A stretch of 64,000 bases of DNA from Fragilaria crotonensis (GCA_022925895.1 JAKSYS010000207.1:25149-89148), one strand, 5' to 3'; positions 32,698 through 44,550 are shown, counted from the stretch's first letter. Notes: generated from the letters alone by a model not told the origin. Made by a program: numbers and translations.

Positions 32698-33171
32698 ATG
32701 CAGGATCGGTTCAAATGGACCAACAGCACATGGGACATCATTGATCACGTGCATTTCGGAAAACACTTCCGATCTCTGAGCTCCCGTCAACAAGTCACCC
32801 ATATGAAATATGTGCACAACCAACAGCCTCTGGGATACAGACTCTTGCACCGCGCCGCCATTAAGTCTCCGACAATCGCTCTTTGTCCATGCTGTTCCAC
32901 TGAGGTTGAGACGCAAACACATTTTCTCCTCTGCCCTGATCACCCCTCACGCAAGCTCCTCCTCAAGACGTTCACAAAGTTCCTGCATGCTCTTGGCCCA
33001 CACTCCATATACTACGTGTTCACAGCAGCCATCAACCACTGGTTCACCGACAGCAATGTACCATTTGAGGCAGATCTTCGCGGACTCCCTGCGCATATGC
33101 ACGCTACGATACACAAAGCACTTCACGAACAATCCTCATCGGATGGGAACCAGCAGTTAAGGGTTTCTTAA
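32698..33171 (+). pseudogene. LINE ORF2 C-terminal region with CCHC finger
   Basis: The segment contains CPCCSTEVETQTHFLLC (CX2C...HX4C), the finger found after RT/RNase H in many LINE ORF2 proteins and needed for retrotransposition. Flanking text (HVHFGKHFRSL, HNQQPLGYR) fits the same region. It is out of frame with the RNase H segment. Confidence 0.65.
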
Positions 33172-33364
33172 GCTCAACATGGCACTCACTCGCATCTCTC
33201 CACATGGACAATCCGCTTTTAAATAACTGGGTACTCGGCACACAAACCATGCGAGATATCCTCAAGGCTCTTCACTCTTTGACAAGCGACCTCTGAAAGC
33301 GCGCAATTCGGTCATACACGACAAAGACCACCACGAAAAGGCCACGCGACGTACAGCCGAGCAA

Positions 33365-33697
33365 GTGGAAATCCAACATTACTACGACAACCGCCATCTC
33401 CTTCCTACCGTCGATCAACACTACTGCGACCGGCCCATCAACACCATATTAAATTCCACCCAGTCTGTTCGCCGTAGGTGGCTTCGACAAGTCCACCGTT
33501 CTCGAGCCACTAGACTACACGACAATGCTCTTCAACAGACGGTTACTCAATATTTCCCAAGACGAACTATCAGTACGACTAACCCGGTGCCAGGACAAGC
33601 CATAACACAGCCGGCAGCCATGCATCCTGATCCACTACCACCAGCGGCACCTCCCCCATCTCAGATGTCCATCCTTCGGTATTTCACTTTACGATAA
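33365..33697 (+). pseudogene. LINE ORF2 extreme C-terminus
   Basis: The last open frame is Arg-rich (RRRWLRQVHRSRATR), followed by VTQYFPRR and a Pro-rich tail. It ends at 33697, about 120 bases before the 3' end of the element. It is probably the end of ORF2 after another frame change. Function unknown; I assign it by position. Confidence 0.5.
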
Positions 33698-33816
33698 GTC
33701 AGATACTTCCAGCTCTACGCCAGTCTGAAATATGATCTGGCCAAGACAGGGTACAAAGTTAGTTGCTGCGAAAGCTTCTAGTATGTTGATAACCTTTATA
33801 ATTTGTTCTTTCTCTC

Positions 33817-33833
33817 TCACGATCCTCATTTCC
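33817..33833. repeat. Right target site duplication of the LINE (17 bp)
   Basis: This is the exact copy of 24735-24751. Element C coding resumes immediately to its right. Confidence 0.9.
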
Positions 33834-36175
33834 TTCTCAATGGCATCGCGCCAAAAGGTAGTCCCCGTTCTGCGATCGATCGTTAGCGCCTCCGCCACTG
33901 TCTTTGGCAGTTCGACGCCATACTTGTGTGACCGCAGCCAATACTTGGTTGACTTAACCTTCTTGATAACACGATCCCGCCGACGCAATACATCTTGCAC
34001 CCACCAAGCGAATGCAGGTTCTTCTGCAATCTTGTTGGCGACTGCGTACTCCGCCACGTCGACAGGATTCGCTTCTTTCAAGTCCTTTAACGGAATCCAA
34101 TCCGTACTGCCATCCTTCCAAGAGACCAAGAGTTTCCAACCCCTTGTCGTCAACTTGGGACGACGCTGCCCATGGCGGTTCACAATGAAACCGTCGTCCT
34201 TTGACAGTGCCGATCCATCTTTCTTGTGGTCGGTGATCTCTTGCAAAATGGCGAAGTGGCGACCCTCATCGTCCACCTGTGAATATAAGTTCTCGGCAAT
34301 CACATTCGCGGCATATGTCGCAGTCAACCCATCTGGAAACTCAACCTGGTACTCCCGGGTGTCCAAGATAGGATTCGAGTGCCGCATGCCAAGTGGATTA
34401 CCGTCCCTCCCGTGCATCCGACCAACAACCTTCGCGCGTACCACGTCTTCGCCACGTGGCAGGAGCACGCTTGCCGAAATAAACTCGTCCATCGACTCAG
34501 GCGTGTAGTCGTCTGCCTCCTTCCTGGTGGCTGACTCTGGTTCGAGCGGTTCGAGGTCGTCTTCCGCATCTCGTTCCGCCTCCTGAACTTCCTCGATCGA
34601 CGGGAACAACCCGTCGAAGTCGTCATCAACCTCCGATTGGCGTTTACTGTCGCCGATCTTTTCTTGCACATGTTCGTCGAAGCGTTCCTTTGCGTCGATC
34701 GTGTGCTGCATTCGCTCGATCTCGTCCCCGATCAGAAAGACCGTTGACCTTGCGATTGGGCGGCAGGAGATCGGCAATACCCAATGGCAGTTGCCACTCC
34801 CAATTCCTCTTGCTGGACCCAACCATCGACCAAGCTTCACCTCTCCGTCATGATCCATGTAATGTACCCATTGGTACCAACTGAACTGGACGTACATCGA
34901 GATGTCGGGCGTGTCTCCATCCACCCTCTCCGCCGGAACACGACCATTTAAAACCGGCGTATCGTGCGCCGTCAGTCGCCTCGTCCCAGCGTACCATTCG
35001 CCGCAGAAGCACCAAGTCCGCTTCGGCGATCCTCCAGACTGCATGAACCGTCGAATTCCACGTTTGATAGCGCGAATGGAACTCTCCGCCTTGTTCTGCC
35101 ACGGACTATAAGGCTCCGTCAGCGTCTGGCGGATCTGGTAGTCCCGGACGACGTCCTGCCAGTGCCTTGTTCTCTGCTCCAAGGCGCCATCCAAAATCAG
35201 CCAAGAACCCGGAACCCCAGACTCTTGGATGAAGCCGAGTAGTCCCCGTGAGGCGTCCGCCTTCGACTTCAAAGGGTAGAACTCGTCGTACCCGTACCCG
35301 TCCGTGAAAACTTGGGCACAGGTATATCCACGCAACGAAGTCGTCGGAGAGAACATCGTATCCGTATAAAACTTCCCCGACAATCTTGGATAACGTATCG
35401 CCTGCTGCCTTGTCTTGAATCGCCGCGACACTGGATGCACATACTTCCTCACTCCGACTTGCGTCGTAACCTCCAGCGTTCGCTTCGCGGTCTCCAATCC
35501 CAATCCCCAACGCTTCGCCAGAACCTCCTTCGTGATAACGGAATCCGGTGACGACGTCGCCACTGCATAAAGCTCATGCTCCGAACCGATCATGCAGATC
35601 CCATCTCCTCTCAAGTCGCCGCCTGAGACTTGCACCATTTCCTCGAGTCGCTCCGCCAATAAGCCGTCGTCTGCACTTGCGACAGCCAAAATTTCCCTCG
35701 GAGCCATCAAACTCATCACTTCGTGCAGGTTTCCCCGCGTTCCTGTCCCCGAAAGCTGCATCGTGGTGTTGACCATAGAAACATTGAAATCGCTTTGCTC
35801 GCGGAGTTGGTTCTCAGCCTGACGAAAGTGTGGTGATCTAGGATCCCACGCCGCATCAGACGTCATTTCCAGCCGCGTACAGTTGGCAATCTCATCGTCA
35901 GTTGGTCTTCTTGAAGTAAAATACGAGACCACGCCCTCCATCTCCAAGGGAATCCTCAGCTTCGAATCCGGGAAGGATATATCGTGCGGTGAGTCAGCAT
36001 CAAATTGCTGAGGAGTATCACAAACAGAAAGCCCAAAGACTCTTAGTTGATTGGGACAAAGGAGTGACACAGGTAACCATTCTCCTAAGAATAAACATTC
36101 GTTGAAGATCAACAAATATGTCTCCCCATCGGTCGGGCAATCATACGCCATTGCTGACGACACAAGTGGACATTG
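33834..36175 (-). pseudogene. Protease tail, integrase and chromo-like module of element C
   Basis: Minus-strand coding starts near 36175 (VSSAMAYDCPTDGET, equivalent to the region after the protease motif in A and B) and runs to the LINE junction. The integrase core has Asp in FYTDTMFS, Asp in LILDGALEQ and Glu in PWQNKAESSIR, all intact. A chromo-like segment, KLLVSWKDGSTDWIPL, follows, then the start of RT (TTFWRDAIEKEM). The open frame continues about 45 codons beyond 33834 into LINE 3' sequence read backwards; those codons are spurious. The start is lost at the junction with element H. Confidence 0.8.
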
Positions 36176-37677
36176 AAGATTGTCCTGTGGCAGATGTACC
36201 ACTCACAGAGATATATGACACCGGAAATGCGACATTAATTGATGACTACCTTTCTGTGTTGAAGAGATACGTTGTCCAGCAGATCGAAGACACCATTTGG
36301 TTGGATGACCAATCAACCACTCCGCTCTTTGATGCTGGCTTCCCAATTTTTCATCGGAAGGCAGATGGTGCGGTTCAGTCACTACGCAGGCCAGCACTAC
36401 AACGCCTGATCGATCAAACTATTCGGAATCGCCCAAATGTTACTGACCTCGTCCGCGTCGAGATCTTGATTCGTTTCCAGATTCCCATCTCAAAGCTCCC
36501 ACGTCAATCGCGTTCCCCACCCACTATTCCTTCCGTGGTCGGGGGTTTGAACGACGACGAAAGTGATCATCGAGAATCCCAGACGGGAGTCTCTGGACTT
36601 CAATCATCCGCTCCGCAAGACAACCCGGCGCCCACAGCAAACAGAAGTCCAAATGAAACCGATCTACAATTCATTGGACCTCCACTCCTCGACGACGCCA
36701 CGGGCCCCCCAGACGAGACTACGGAACGGACGAACACCGCAGGGTCCAACTTTCGAGGAATGCCCATCAACATTCCCGAACCTGCGAACAGGGCCCGGCC
36801 TCGCTTCGACGACGAGATGTCATATCACACCGGACAAGTTGGGCGCCCAGGGTATCGCGACACCACCGAACCTCGCGGACCACGTGGTCGACTAGCTTTC
36901 CAAGCGGAAGACGGCGGTACTCCTCGAACTCAGTTCACCCATGCTTCCGGACACACTGCAAATTCGCATGCGCCGATCACGCATGGGGCCGAGTCTTTTG
37001 AGGACTACATGCAACAGTTCATGTCCTCCGAAGTCAAGTACAAAGATTTTCGCAAAACTGTTGTTCAGAAATATGACTCTTCGCGCCAAGATTCTTTCGT
37101 CCACTGGTATAAACTATTCTGTGCAACTTGCCTGCAGTGGGGTCTATGGTGTCCGCCATACGAATCTGTGGAACCAGACAACATCCACGGTTGTTGGTGG
37201 TCCCTGCTCCCTGCATCAGTCCGAACCCAAGAAGCGTTCATGTCTGCATTGCTATACGGCGTCTTGTCTCAAGACACCGTCTTCCCAGTCGGCAGCCGAG
37301 AGCATAGCGCAGTTCAAGGTTGCACCGCAAACGCTGGATACGACGCCTTGTCGAACGAGATCGCCGCACTGGTCGAACAGAAGATGCCCTTCCGTTTCAT
37401 CTCACCATGTCGCAGCTTGCCACGACTTTCGTTCAATACTCCATTGAGATCGGACGCGACGTCACGGCACCACCTCCGTCCAACACAAGGGACCGTTATT
37501 CGTCATCGACCCCCATCATACGTCGCATCGAAGCCGCTCCTTTGTCCGCTGACGCCCTTTCAGGGACACCCAATTCGTTGGGCGAACAAGATATGGATCT
37601 TCTCGTCCGCGCCATGTCACACAATCAGGCCGCATCTGCTGCCTGTATCGGGTGTAATCAACCAGGGCACACGCTGA
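36175..37677 (+). pseudogene. Gag of element H
   Basis: Open coding from the junction encodes an N-terminal helical region (LIDDYLSVLKRYVVQQIED), a Pro-rich disordered middle, and the core FEDYMQQFMSSEVKYKDFR ... YDSSRQDSFVHWYKLF ... WCPPYESVEP, typical of Gag proteins of this copia lineage. The frame is lost around 37.37 kb, after NAGYDALSNEIAALVEQKMPF, and continues in the 37320-38531 frame. The first in-frame ATG at 36118 lies in sequence that belongs to element C, so the real start is missing. Confidence 0.7.
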
Positions 37678-38370
37678 CGGACTGTAATCGCTTTGTAGAT
37701 TACATTGTTGCCGAAAGTCTCGGACAACGACACCCGCAGTTGAAACATCAGGTCACCGCCGCCCACTCCCAGTTCCGGAGTCGCATCAACATGCGTAACG
37801 CCGATGGCCGCCCTCCTGCCGCACTCGCGCGTTCCGTTCGCAGCATTGTCACTCATGCGGCGTCCACCACGTTGGCAACCAATGACGATGCAGACGCATC
37901 TTCATATCCCAGCGGTACTGGCTCATCGCAACCCACTGACGTCGATGACGACAAGCCTCCCGACGGATATCAACTCAACGCTCTACGTGGTTCCTTCCCT
38001 GCTTCATCCGAGGACTTCGAGATGTGTTTCGTCGATGCCGACCCGAGATCATGTATCCTTCCTGATGTCTTGCTACCGTTCTTCAAGTCCGTCTGTAGCA
38101 ACGCACTCCCATTTCATACACCGGGAGACGTACTCGCGATTGACTCCACCAGCTTCCTGTTTCGCCGCCTCTCCGAAACATATGATCCCGAATCTCGCGC
38201 CGTCTTCGCACACGCCGATAATGGATCCATGGCCTGTACGACAAGCAATGCCTCCCTTCTCTTCTCGTACCGCCCCCTGTCCAGCACGAGCTCCAAGGTC
38301 CGCCTCTTTGATGCTGGAAGCCATTCGCATCATCCTGATGGTGTCGATTCCTCTGCCTTCCTGCTGCTCT
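37370..38370 (+). pseudogene. Gag zinc knuckle and protease of element H
   Basis: In the second frame a CCHC knuckle, CIGCNQPGHTLTDC, lies near 37647-37688. It is followed by a long linker and a protease-like motif HADNGSMACTT (about 38211-38243), with DNG in place of the usual DSG/DTG. The frame changes again near 38.35 kb, after GSHSHHPDGV. Gag RNA binding and polyprotein cleavage are the expected roles. The DNG form may be a family trait, but I cannot verify this. Confidence 0.6.
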
Positions 38371-38434
38371 TGTTCCGTCCCTCGCTGACAATGTCTCCTC
38401 GGATCTGGTCTCCACATCCACCACGCCATGCCGT

Positions 38435-39418
38435 GTGTTCGTACACACGTACCACACCGCCTCCATCCCTGGCGTCATCATCAGTCACTGCGCGATCGCC
38501 AAACAGTTCGCTTCCGATGGCTACAGCATGACCAGTTCTGAAGACCGCGTCGGTATGATCCGCTTCCCTCATCGAACTCCGTCCGCCGCTACAGAGGATA
38601 TATGCACCCGCCTCCAACCTACTCGTCTCCTTGGTGGTCTCACCTTCACCGATTCCTTGTCGCTCCCCTCGCCGGCTGATCGCCTTGCACCCTTGCCCGG
38701 CGGGTCCGACCGTTTCATTGTTCGATCGTTGCTCACCGCCACTCCTGAGGCCCCGACGCCGTGATACTTTCCGGCCCTGAACATGCAACCTGATCCACAT
38801 CCCATCTCCATGTATCCCGAGTTCCATGACGATACCTCCCCATCCATGCAGGTCTTTCTCGTCCATTCCCTCGGCCGGTCTGCCCTACGCATGCTTTGGC
38901 ACCAGCGTCTCGGCCATCTGAACTTTCGCCGGCTCTCTGAGTTACACAAGCACACCCGTGGCATGCCTGCTCTGTCCCTCCCCGATACCATCGATGAGTG
39001 CGCTGTCTGCATGGCTTCGAAGCTTTGCAAGACTCCAGGTGGACACTCCAACACCATGACCGCCACCGAGTGTCTCCAAGGTCTCGGCATCGATTTTGCT
39101 TTCATGGTACAAAAGAGCGCCGATTCCAAGCGTTTCGACAACTTGGTCGGACATAATGGAGAGACTTGCTATGTCCTCATTACCGACCACTTCAGTGGCC
39201 GTTTGATCGGTCGCGCATTCGCCACCAAAGCCCCGCATGTGGATTGGTTGAATCAGTGGCTCGCCAACAATGCCCCCGCATGTAACGGCAAATATGTCCG
39301 GATGGATGGTGGTGGAGAACTTGGGCGCTGCCGCGAAATCCTTGATACTTTCGCCAACTTTGGTTACCAAACCCAGCTCACAGGTCCCAACTCCTCCCAC
39401 CATAATGGGCCCGGCTAA
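38435..39418 (+). pseudogene. GAG-pre-integrase and integrase of element H, two stops
   Basis: One frame covers the pre-integrase region, is broken by TGA at 38762-38764, and continues in frame into the integrase zinc-binding domain: HQRLGHLNFRR with the paired cysteines in ECAVC. Asp in GIDFAFMV and Asp in VRMDGGGELG are the first two catalytic residues. The third should be the Glu in NGPGERPHQT; here the codon after NGPG is TAA (39416-39418). The catalytic Glu itself has therefore become a stop. Confidence 0.75.
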
Positions 39419-39880
39419 CGTCCCCATCAGACTATTGGTGATGCCCTGCGTGCCATGTTGACCGGCGCCAGTCTCCGTCCTGCTTTTTGGCCGTACGCGT
39501 TCTATCATTTCGTACGCCTGCACAATTTTATTCCACATGGCGCCCGAATGTCCAGTCCCCATGAGTTGTGCGGCGGCGAACTTCCCGATTTGTCCAAACT
39601 ACGCACCTTCGGTTGCCGTGTTCACGTGCGTCCCACTACGACACGCTATGGACGTGTCGTTCCAAAGTCGCGCCTCGGTGTTTTTCTTGGTTATTCTCGC
39701 ACTCTCAAAATCCTGTATTATTTTGATCTCGCGAGTTCTCTTGTCAAAACGGCCACACACGCTCGTTTCGACGAAGGAATGAACGATCTCGCGGATGCCC
39801 CCCCAATGTCCAGGCTCTCCGCCTCTTGGCTCCCAACGGTGTCGTCCCTGCCGACCGCCCTTCTTTGTCTCCCATGAACC
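39419..39880 (+). pseudogene. Integrase C-terminal region of element H
   Basis: The frame resumes with RPHQTIGDALRAML after the stop and continues with FWPYAFYHFVRLHN, LRTFGCRVHVRP and SRLGVFLGYS, which is the usual copia integrase C-terminal region. It drops out of frame near 39.8 kb, before the PDZ-like module. Confidence 0.65.
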
Positions 39881-39942
39881 TTGACGTCACCGACGATCCG
39901 TTTCATCGCCTCGACTCCATCACGCAGGCCATCAGATGTGAT

Positions 39943-40185
39943 CACCCGACCCTTGGTTTCGAGATCTCCGCTTGCCACATTCGCAAACGCGGTTATCTGT
40001 CCGGCATTGCCCCCAGTACCTCGGCCGCCCGCATCCGCAACGTGCGACGCAAATACATCGGTGCTTATATCGTGTCTGTTGATGGCACCTCCGTTTTCTC
40101 GTGCGAGTCCATTGTCCTCGCTTTGACGAGCGTCGCCGCCTCCGACGCTGCCTCATTCACCATTATCTTCGCGCCCGACCGCTAC
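39943..40185 (+). other. PDZ-like domain within the element H polyprotein
   Basis: About 80 residues in the 39826-40413 frame have the full PDZ layout. The carboxylate-binding loop TLGFEIS is followed by GYLSGIAPSTSAARI, YIGAYIVSVDGTSV, a helix CESIVLALTSV and the last strand SFTIIFAPDR. PDZ domains bind C-terminal peptides of partner proteins. Its location between integrase and RT is not part of the standard copia layout. The polyprotein continues NTTAFG, where element A is inserted. Confidence 0.65.
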
Positions 40186-40406
40186 ATCCCTGTCAACGCT
40201 CGCCCGAACGACAGCCCGCTTCATTTGTCTGTCGACCAGCTTCGCCTCATCGACACTCTTCGCGCTCCTACCTCCCCCGTCCCTGCGGCTCCTCCACTCC
40301 CAAACGCAGCAGCACCGGAGCCCCGTATCGCAATCATGATGCATGAGCCCCTTCCACACGACCAGCTCCTGCTCATGATGCGCAGTCTGAATACTACCGC
40401 TTTTGG

Positions 40407-40600
40407 TGTTTAATGCTGGTCGTACTGTCTACTGTACTATCGGTGGGTCATTATATCGATCCGGACTCGTGATTCAGTCATTATGTGAACGTAACGTGTA
40501 TCTTTATATATTATATTATAATATTGTTTTAACCTGTTGTTATTGATCTTCTTGCTTGTGTGGTAAGTGTTTCTTTGGACATGACGGCTTATCTTAAACA
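40407..40600 (+). repeat. 5' LTR of element A
   Basis: 194 bp, matching 46875-47068, with 7-bp terminal inverted repeat TGTTTAA/TTAAACA. Confidence 0.9.
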
Positions 40601-40949
40601 GTTTATCAGACCCAGTGAATTGAGAAAGATATGAGAACGAGGAGTTGCGTTTTGAAAAGACGACACCCATGTGTTGCCATCCCTCGGATAAACGGACGAG
40701 GTGATGCTATGACATGGCATTGTATGAGCGATTAAGGTAGGCCACCGTCATGGGGTCGCTCAGCCGGTCATAGAGCATTGGTCTGGGTTCCAGCCTTTGC
40801 GTTTGTACGTACAAGCCAGAGACGGATCATCTCTTGGCGCGATGTTGACTCCATGGTCACGGCGGTCACAATATGTTGTCCGAAATCGCTGGTATTCGCA
40901 CGCACGTAGGAGTGGTATTGACACCCTCTCGTAAATTGACACAGACATC
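40601..40949 (+). other. Leader of element A
   Basis: It begins with the primer-binding-like sequence GTTTATCAGACCC, also found after the 5' LTR of element B. No ORF is supported before the gag ATG at 40950. Confidence 0.6.
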
Positions 40950-42618
40950 ATGGCAGAAATTCCCATCGTCGTTGATCTTGAAGCGATGTTCCTGGGTTGG
41001 AACATCAGCCGATGCGTTTTATTCTTCACGTGTGTGGATTGAGGGATATCCTCCCAAACTCGACTTATTGAGTATGAAGGGTTGGAGTCTGTTGAGGAGC
41101 TAGCCAACTATACGGATTCTGAGTTGGACTCCATGGCGGACCGCAATTCTAAACGTTCCCCTGCGGCTACTAGAGTTTTGATGGGTTTAGCTCGCACAAA
41201 GAAGTTGAAGGCAGTCAAGTTCTGGGTTAACAAGAAACTCCGCGAGGATGCTCCATGTGATCTAACGGAGTTGAATGATGCCAAGATTGCCCAACTCATT
41301 CGTGAAATGTCCTTGGTTAAGGAAGGCAAGGAGTCTGACTCAAAGCTGTATTATCCTGACGCGTTTAACGCAAGTGATTATAAGAATTGGATAAAGAAAG
41401 TGACAAATTATCTTGACTCGAGGAAGGGTAAAGCTGGTGTGCCCTTGAGCTATGTTATTCGCCCTGCTGATGCCGATCCTAATGATGCGCCAGATGAGTA
41501 TACTCGCACGTTATGGGCGGTATCGTTCGACACCCCGCAATACATTGAAGACAATCGTGAGGTTTATCACTTGTTCAAAGACTTATTGACAAAGACAGAC
41601 GGTGCAACCTGGTTTGAAAAGGTAAGCGATGGTGATGGACGTGCCGCGCATTTGCTCTTACGCGAACATTATATTGGAGAGGCGCACGATATGAGGCGTG
41701 CAGCTTCGGCAAATGCGAAATTGGAAGCGCTTTTCTGGAAAAGTGAAGCTGCATTTCCATTCGAGAAATATTTAACCCGGATGAATGAGGCGTTCAAAGA
41801 ATTGGAAGATGCAGGGCAGCCCATGTATGAGCAACAAAGGTACAGTTCCTTCTTCGCAGCATACGTTGTGACGATATTCAGGTTCAGACGACTATGGGAA
41901 TTGTACGTGATAAGTACTTGGCTGATTTTGATGCCGCGTGTATCACACTTTCCCGAACGGTCTCGAGTCGATTCGCACTATCCGAACCAGGTAAGAACAA
42001 CAAACGATCGATTGGTGCCACAACGTCGACCAAGTCTCGTGGAGGCGGCAGTCGTGGGAGTGGACGCTCCGGTAATCGCGGTGGCGGCCGTGGCGGTGGG
42101 GACAAAAGTTGAAAGTTGTAATGAACGGAGTTGATGTATCCGATATCAATCGAAACTTTACAAGTGATGAGTGGGAGAAATTGAGAACATGTGGAGGCAT
42201 TGCTTATATTCATCAGCGTCGTGAATACCTAGCCAATCGCGGTGGTTCGGGTCGCTTCGACGGCCGTGGAGGTGGTTATGGACGCGGTGGCGGCCGAGGA
42301 TACGCGGACCGTGGCTCGTACGGCGGGCGCGGTGGCGGCCGATACACAAACGACAACCGTACAAGCGACCAGCCACGCGCGATTGCGGCGACCGCGGCAA
42401 ATTCGTCAACAGAGGTCGTTGAATATGACGCTGATGCTCGAATGCGCCGGCCCGTGCTCCGGCTGCTGGAGGTGATCGTGGTGGAAAAGCGGGTGCTCGA
42501 TTCGGGCCCCGACGTGAGTATTGACTTGTATCCCCAACACCTTGCAAATGTGAGGTGCTGGGGCGATCTGTGGCGACGATTAAGACGGGCAGCAGGACTC
42601 GATCGATCAATGCAGTGA
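40950..42618 (+). pseudogene. RGG-box Gag of element A (frameshifted)
   Basis: By alignment with the intact gag of element B, coding starts at the ATG at 40950 (frameshifted near 40.99 and 41.05 kb), runs through the 41082-42134 frame (KLYYPDAFNASDYKNWIKK, PLSYVIRPADADP), changes frame near 41.84 kb and near 42.11 kb (AAAA tract), and ends in a Gly/Arg-rich tail (GRGGGYGRGGGRGYADRG). There is no CCHC knuckle; the RGG-type tail probably binds RNA instead. Individual breaks are one-base indels. Confidence 0.7.
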
Positions 42619-44384
42619 ACCGTGGCGACGAGTTTAGAACGGAGGAAGGTTATAATGCGCGTTGTGAAATGGATTCCCATGCAGATACGTGCGTTGCTGG
42701 GCCGAATTTCAAAATACTAGAGTATACCGGAGAGCAATGTGACGTTTCGCCGTACACAAGTGATTATGATCCAATTACGAATGTTTCAGTGGTTAACGCA
42801 GCAACGGCCTTTACCGATGAGTCAAGTGGTGAGACTGTGATCTTGAGGTTTAATCAAGTGCTATGGTATGGAAGTCGAATGCGAATGAGCTTAATAAACC
42901 CAAACCAATTACGATATTATGGTGTGTCGGTCTCCGATGATCCAACTGACAGTACGCGACCCTTTGGGATCACGATTGCGAACGTTGTGCATGTTCCGTT
43001 TAAAATGGACGGTACGACGGTATATTTCGAGACACGAGTGCCAACGCAGTACGAGTTGGAGAACTGTAAGACAATCCAAATGACCGATGACACGGTTTGG
43101 GAGCCATCCAGTGTAAGTATTGCAAACGTATCGGTTATGTCATCGGATTTGCCTATTATCGAGATGTCAGAGCGCAGAAAGATTTCAGCAATGAGAATCC
43201 GAAACAATGACAATGTACTTCCGCCTGATGAATCATCCAATGACCTAATGCCCTATGATGATGCGACGTTCCTGAATCGGATGATAAGCAACGTCCGAGT
43301 GGCGACCTCGTATCGTGAGGCAAGTATTTCGTTTATTGGCAGCAAAGATCGACATTCGCGCGTCAACGCTGAAACGGTGGCGAGGAGGTTTAGATGTGGA
43401 ATTGAAACTGCGCAGAAAACGTTGAAGACGACAACCCAGCGTGGCGTTCGCTACGCCATTCACCCTTTACACAGACGTTACAGAGTTGATCACTTGAACT
43501 TGCACAGACGAAGACTCGCCGACACCTTTTACATGGATACCTTGTTTTCAAAAGTAAAGTCATTGAACGGGATGGAATGTGCTCAACTAATAACAAATGG
43601 ATCCTTTACTCGCGTTTACCCCATGGCGTCGAAGTCGAGTCACGATATCGCACAAGCACTAACTGAATTCATCGATGATGTGGGTGTTCCGGGGACTCTA
43701 ATTTGCGATTTTGCCACAGAACAAACCGGTAAGAATACGGAGGTTATGAAGGTAGTTCGACGCAACCAGATTCGGCTATTGCTCGCAGAAAAGGGCCGAG
43801 GAACGACACAGAACCATCGAGCTGAGACCGAAATTCGTGAGATCAAGACAAAATGGAAAACTCGAATGCGCGAGAATCAGGTTCCTTCGCGGCTATGGGA
43901 TTATGGTTTAGTATACATCTCCGAGATTCAATCGTTACTGGCACGTGGGCCAGATCAGCGACCGGGGATTGAGAAAATTCTTGGACAAACGGTTGATATC
44001 TCTGAATGGTTAGATTTTGATTTCTATGATCGCGTTTGGTATTGGGACCATCACAAAACTGACATGAATAATGAGCAAGCACGAATTGGACGTTGGCTCG
44101 GTATCGCTCATCGTGTAGGGAGTGACATGACGTACTGGATACTAACGCGAGCGGGCCACGTAATCGCAAGGTCAACTGTTCAACATATCACGGTAACTGA
44201 CATGGCGATTGATGCAATTCGCGACCAAGTATCTGCTTTCGACAACGATCTTGCGATACGCATGAACGATGAAAATTTCCAACTTGATCATCCTAACCCC
44301 GTGTTCTACTTGCAAGACGACGTTCCTTTGAGGCTGACGCCGCTGACGATGATATTCCGCCCGATGCAGAATACGGGGACATGA
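42609..44384 (+). pseudogene. Protease and integrase of element A
   Basis: The protease motif is EMDSHADTC, a DSHA variant seen also in element B. The next blocks are WYGSRMRMSLINPNQLR and an integrase with Asp in FYMDTLFS, Asp in LICDFATEQ and Glu in NHRAETEIREIK. The block DISEWLDFDFYDRVWYWD and the segment RIGRWLGIAHRVG lead to VIARSTVQHIT. Catalytic residues are all present. The frame is lost near 44.34 kb. Confidence 0.8.
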
Positions 44385-44550
44385 ATCAGCCGGCGAAGCG
44401 AGACGCGGACGATATCGAGTTCGATTCGTTTGACCAGTATTTGAATTCTGAATTCCTGGTTAATAATGACGGCGAGACAGCTATGGCTAGGGTCGTGAAG
44501 CGCGCGAGGATAACAACGGCAACCCGATTGGTAAGCGACATCCGAATCCA

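Larger units (their letters stand above)
24752..33816 (+). mobile_element. APE-type LINE with RNase H, 9,065 bp, inserted in element C
   Basis: It is bounded by a perfect 17-bp target duplication. Content on the plus strand is: 5' UTR, a large ORF1, then ORF2 with apurinic endonuclease, RT, RNase H and a C-terminal CCHC finger. Lacking LTRs and integrase and having endonuclease before RT, it is a non-LTR retrotransposon. The ORF1 and ORF2 start regions are present, so the copy is near full length. ORF2 carries several frameshifts and ORF1 has decayed near its 3' end. There is no poly(A) tail; the 3' end is T/C-rich. Confidence 0.85.
22821..36175 (-). mobile_element. CoDi-like copia element C, split by a LINE, 5' end lost
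   Basis: This minus-strand element has protease/integrase coding at 33834-36175 and RT/RNase H at 23143-24751. The two halves join in frame when the LINE at 24752-33816 and one copy of its target duplication are removed, giving the same order as elements A and B. Gag, most of protease and the 5' LTR are missing beyond about 36175, where plus-strand element H begins. RT has a substituted catalytic Asp. Confidence 0.8.

Noticed and set aside
33689-33833. C-terminal extension of the element C integrase ORF
   Set aside because: These codons are the LINE 3' region and the right target duplication read backwards; real coding stops at the insertion.
36118-36174. ATG at 36118 as the true gag start of element H
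   Set aside because: The bases up to about 36175 belong to element C on the other strand; the natural start of the H gag is missing.
43590-43620. Loss of a catalytic Asp in the integrase of A and B (TNG where C has TDG)
   Set aside because: This position corresponds to a non-catalytic strand; the first catalytic Asp is the one in FYMDTLFS, which is present in both.
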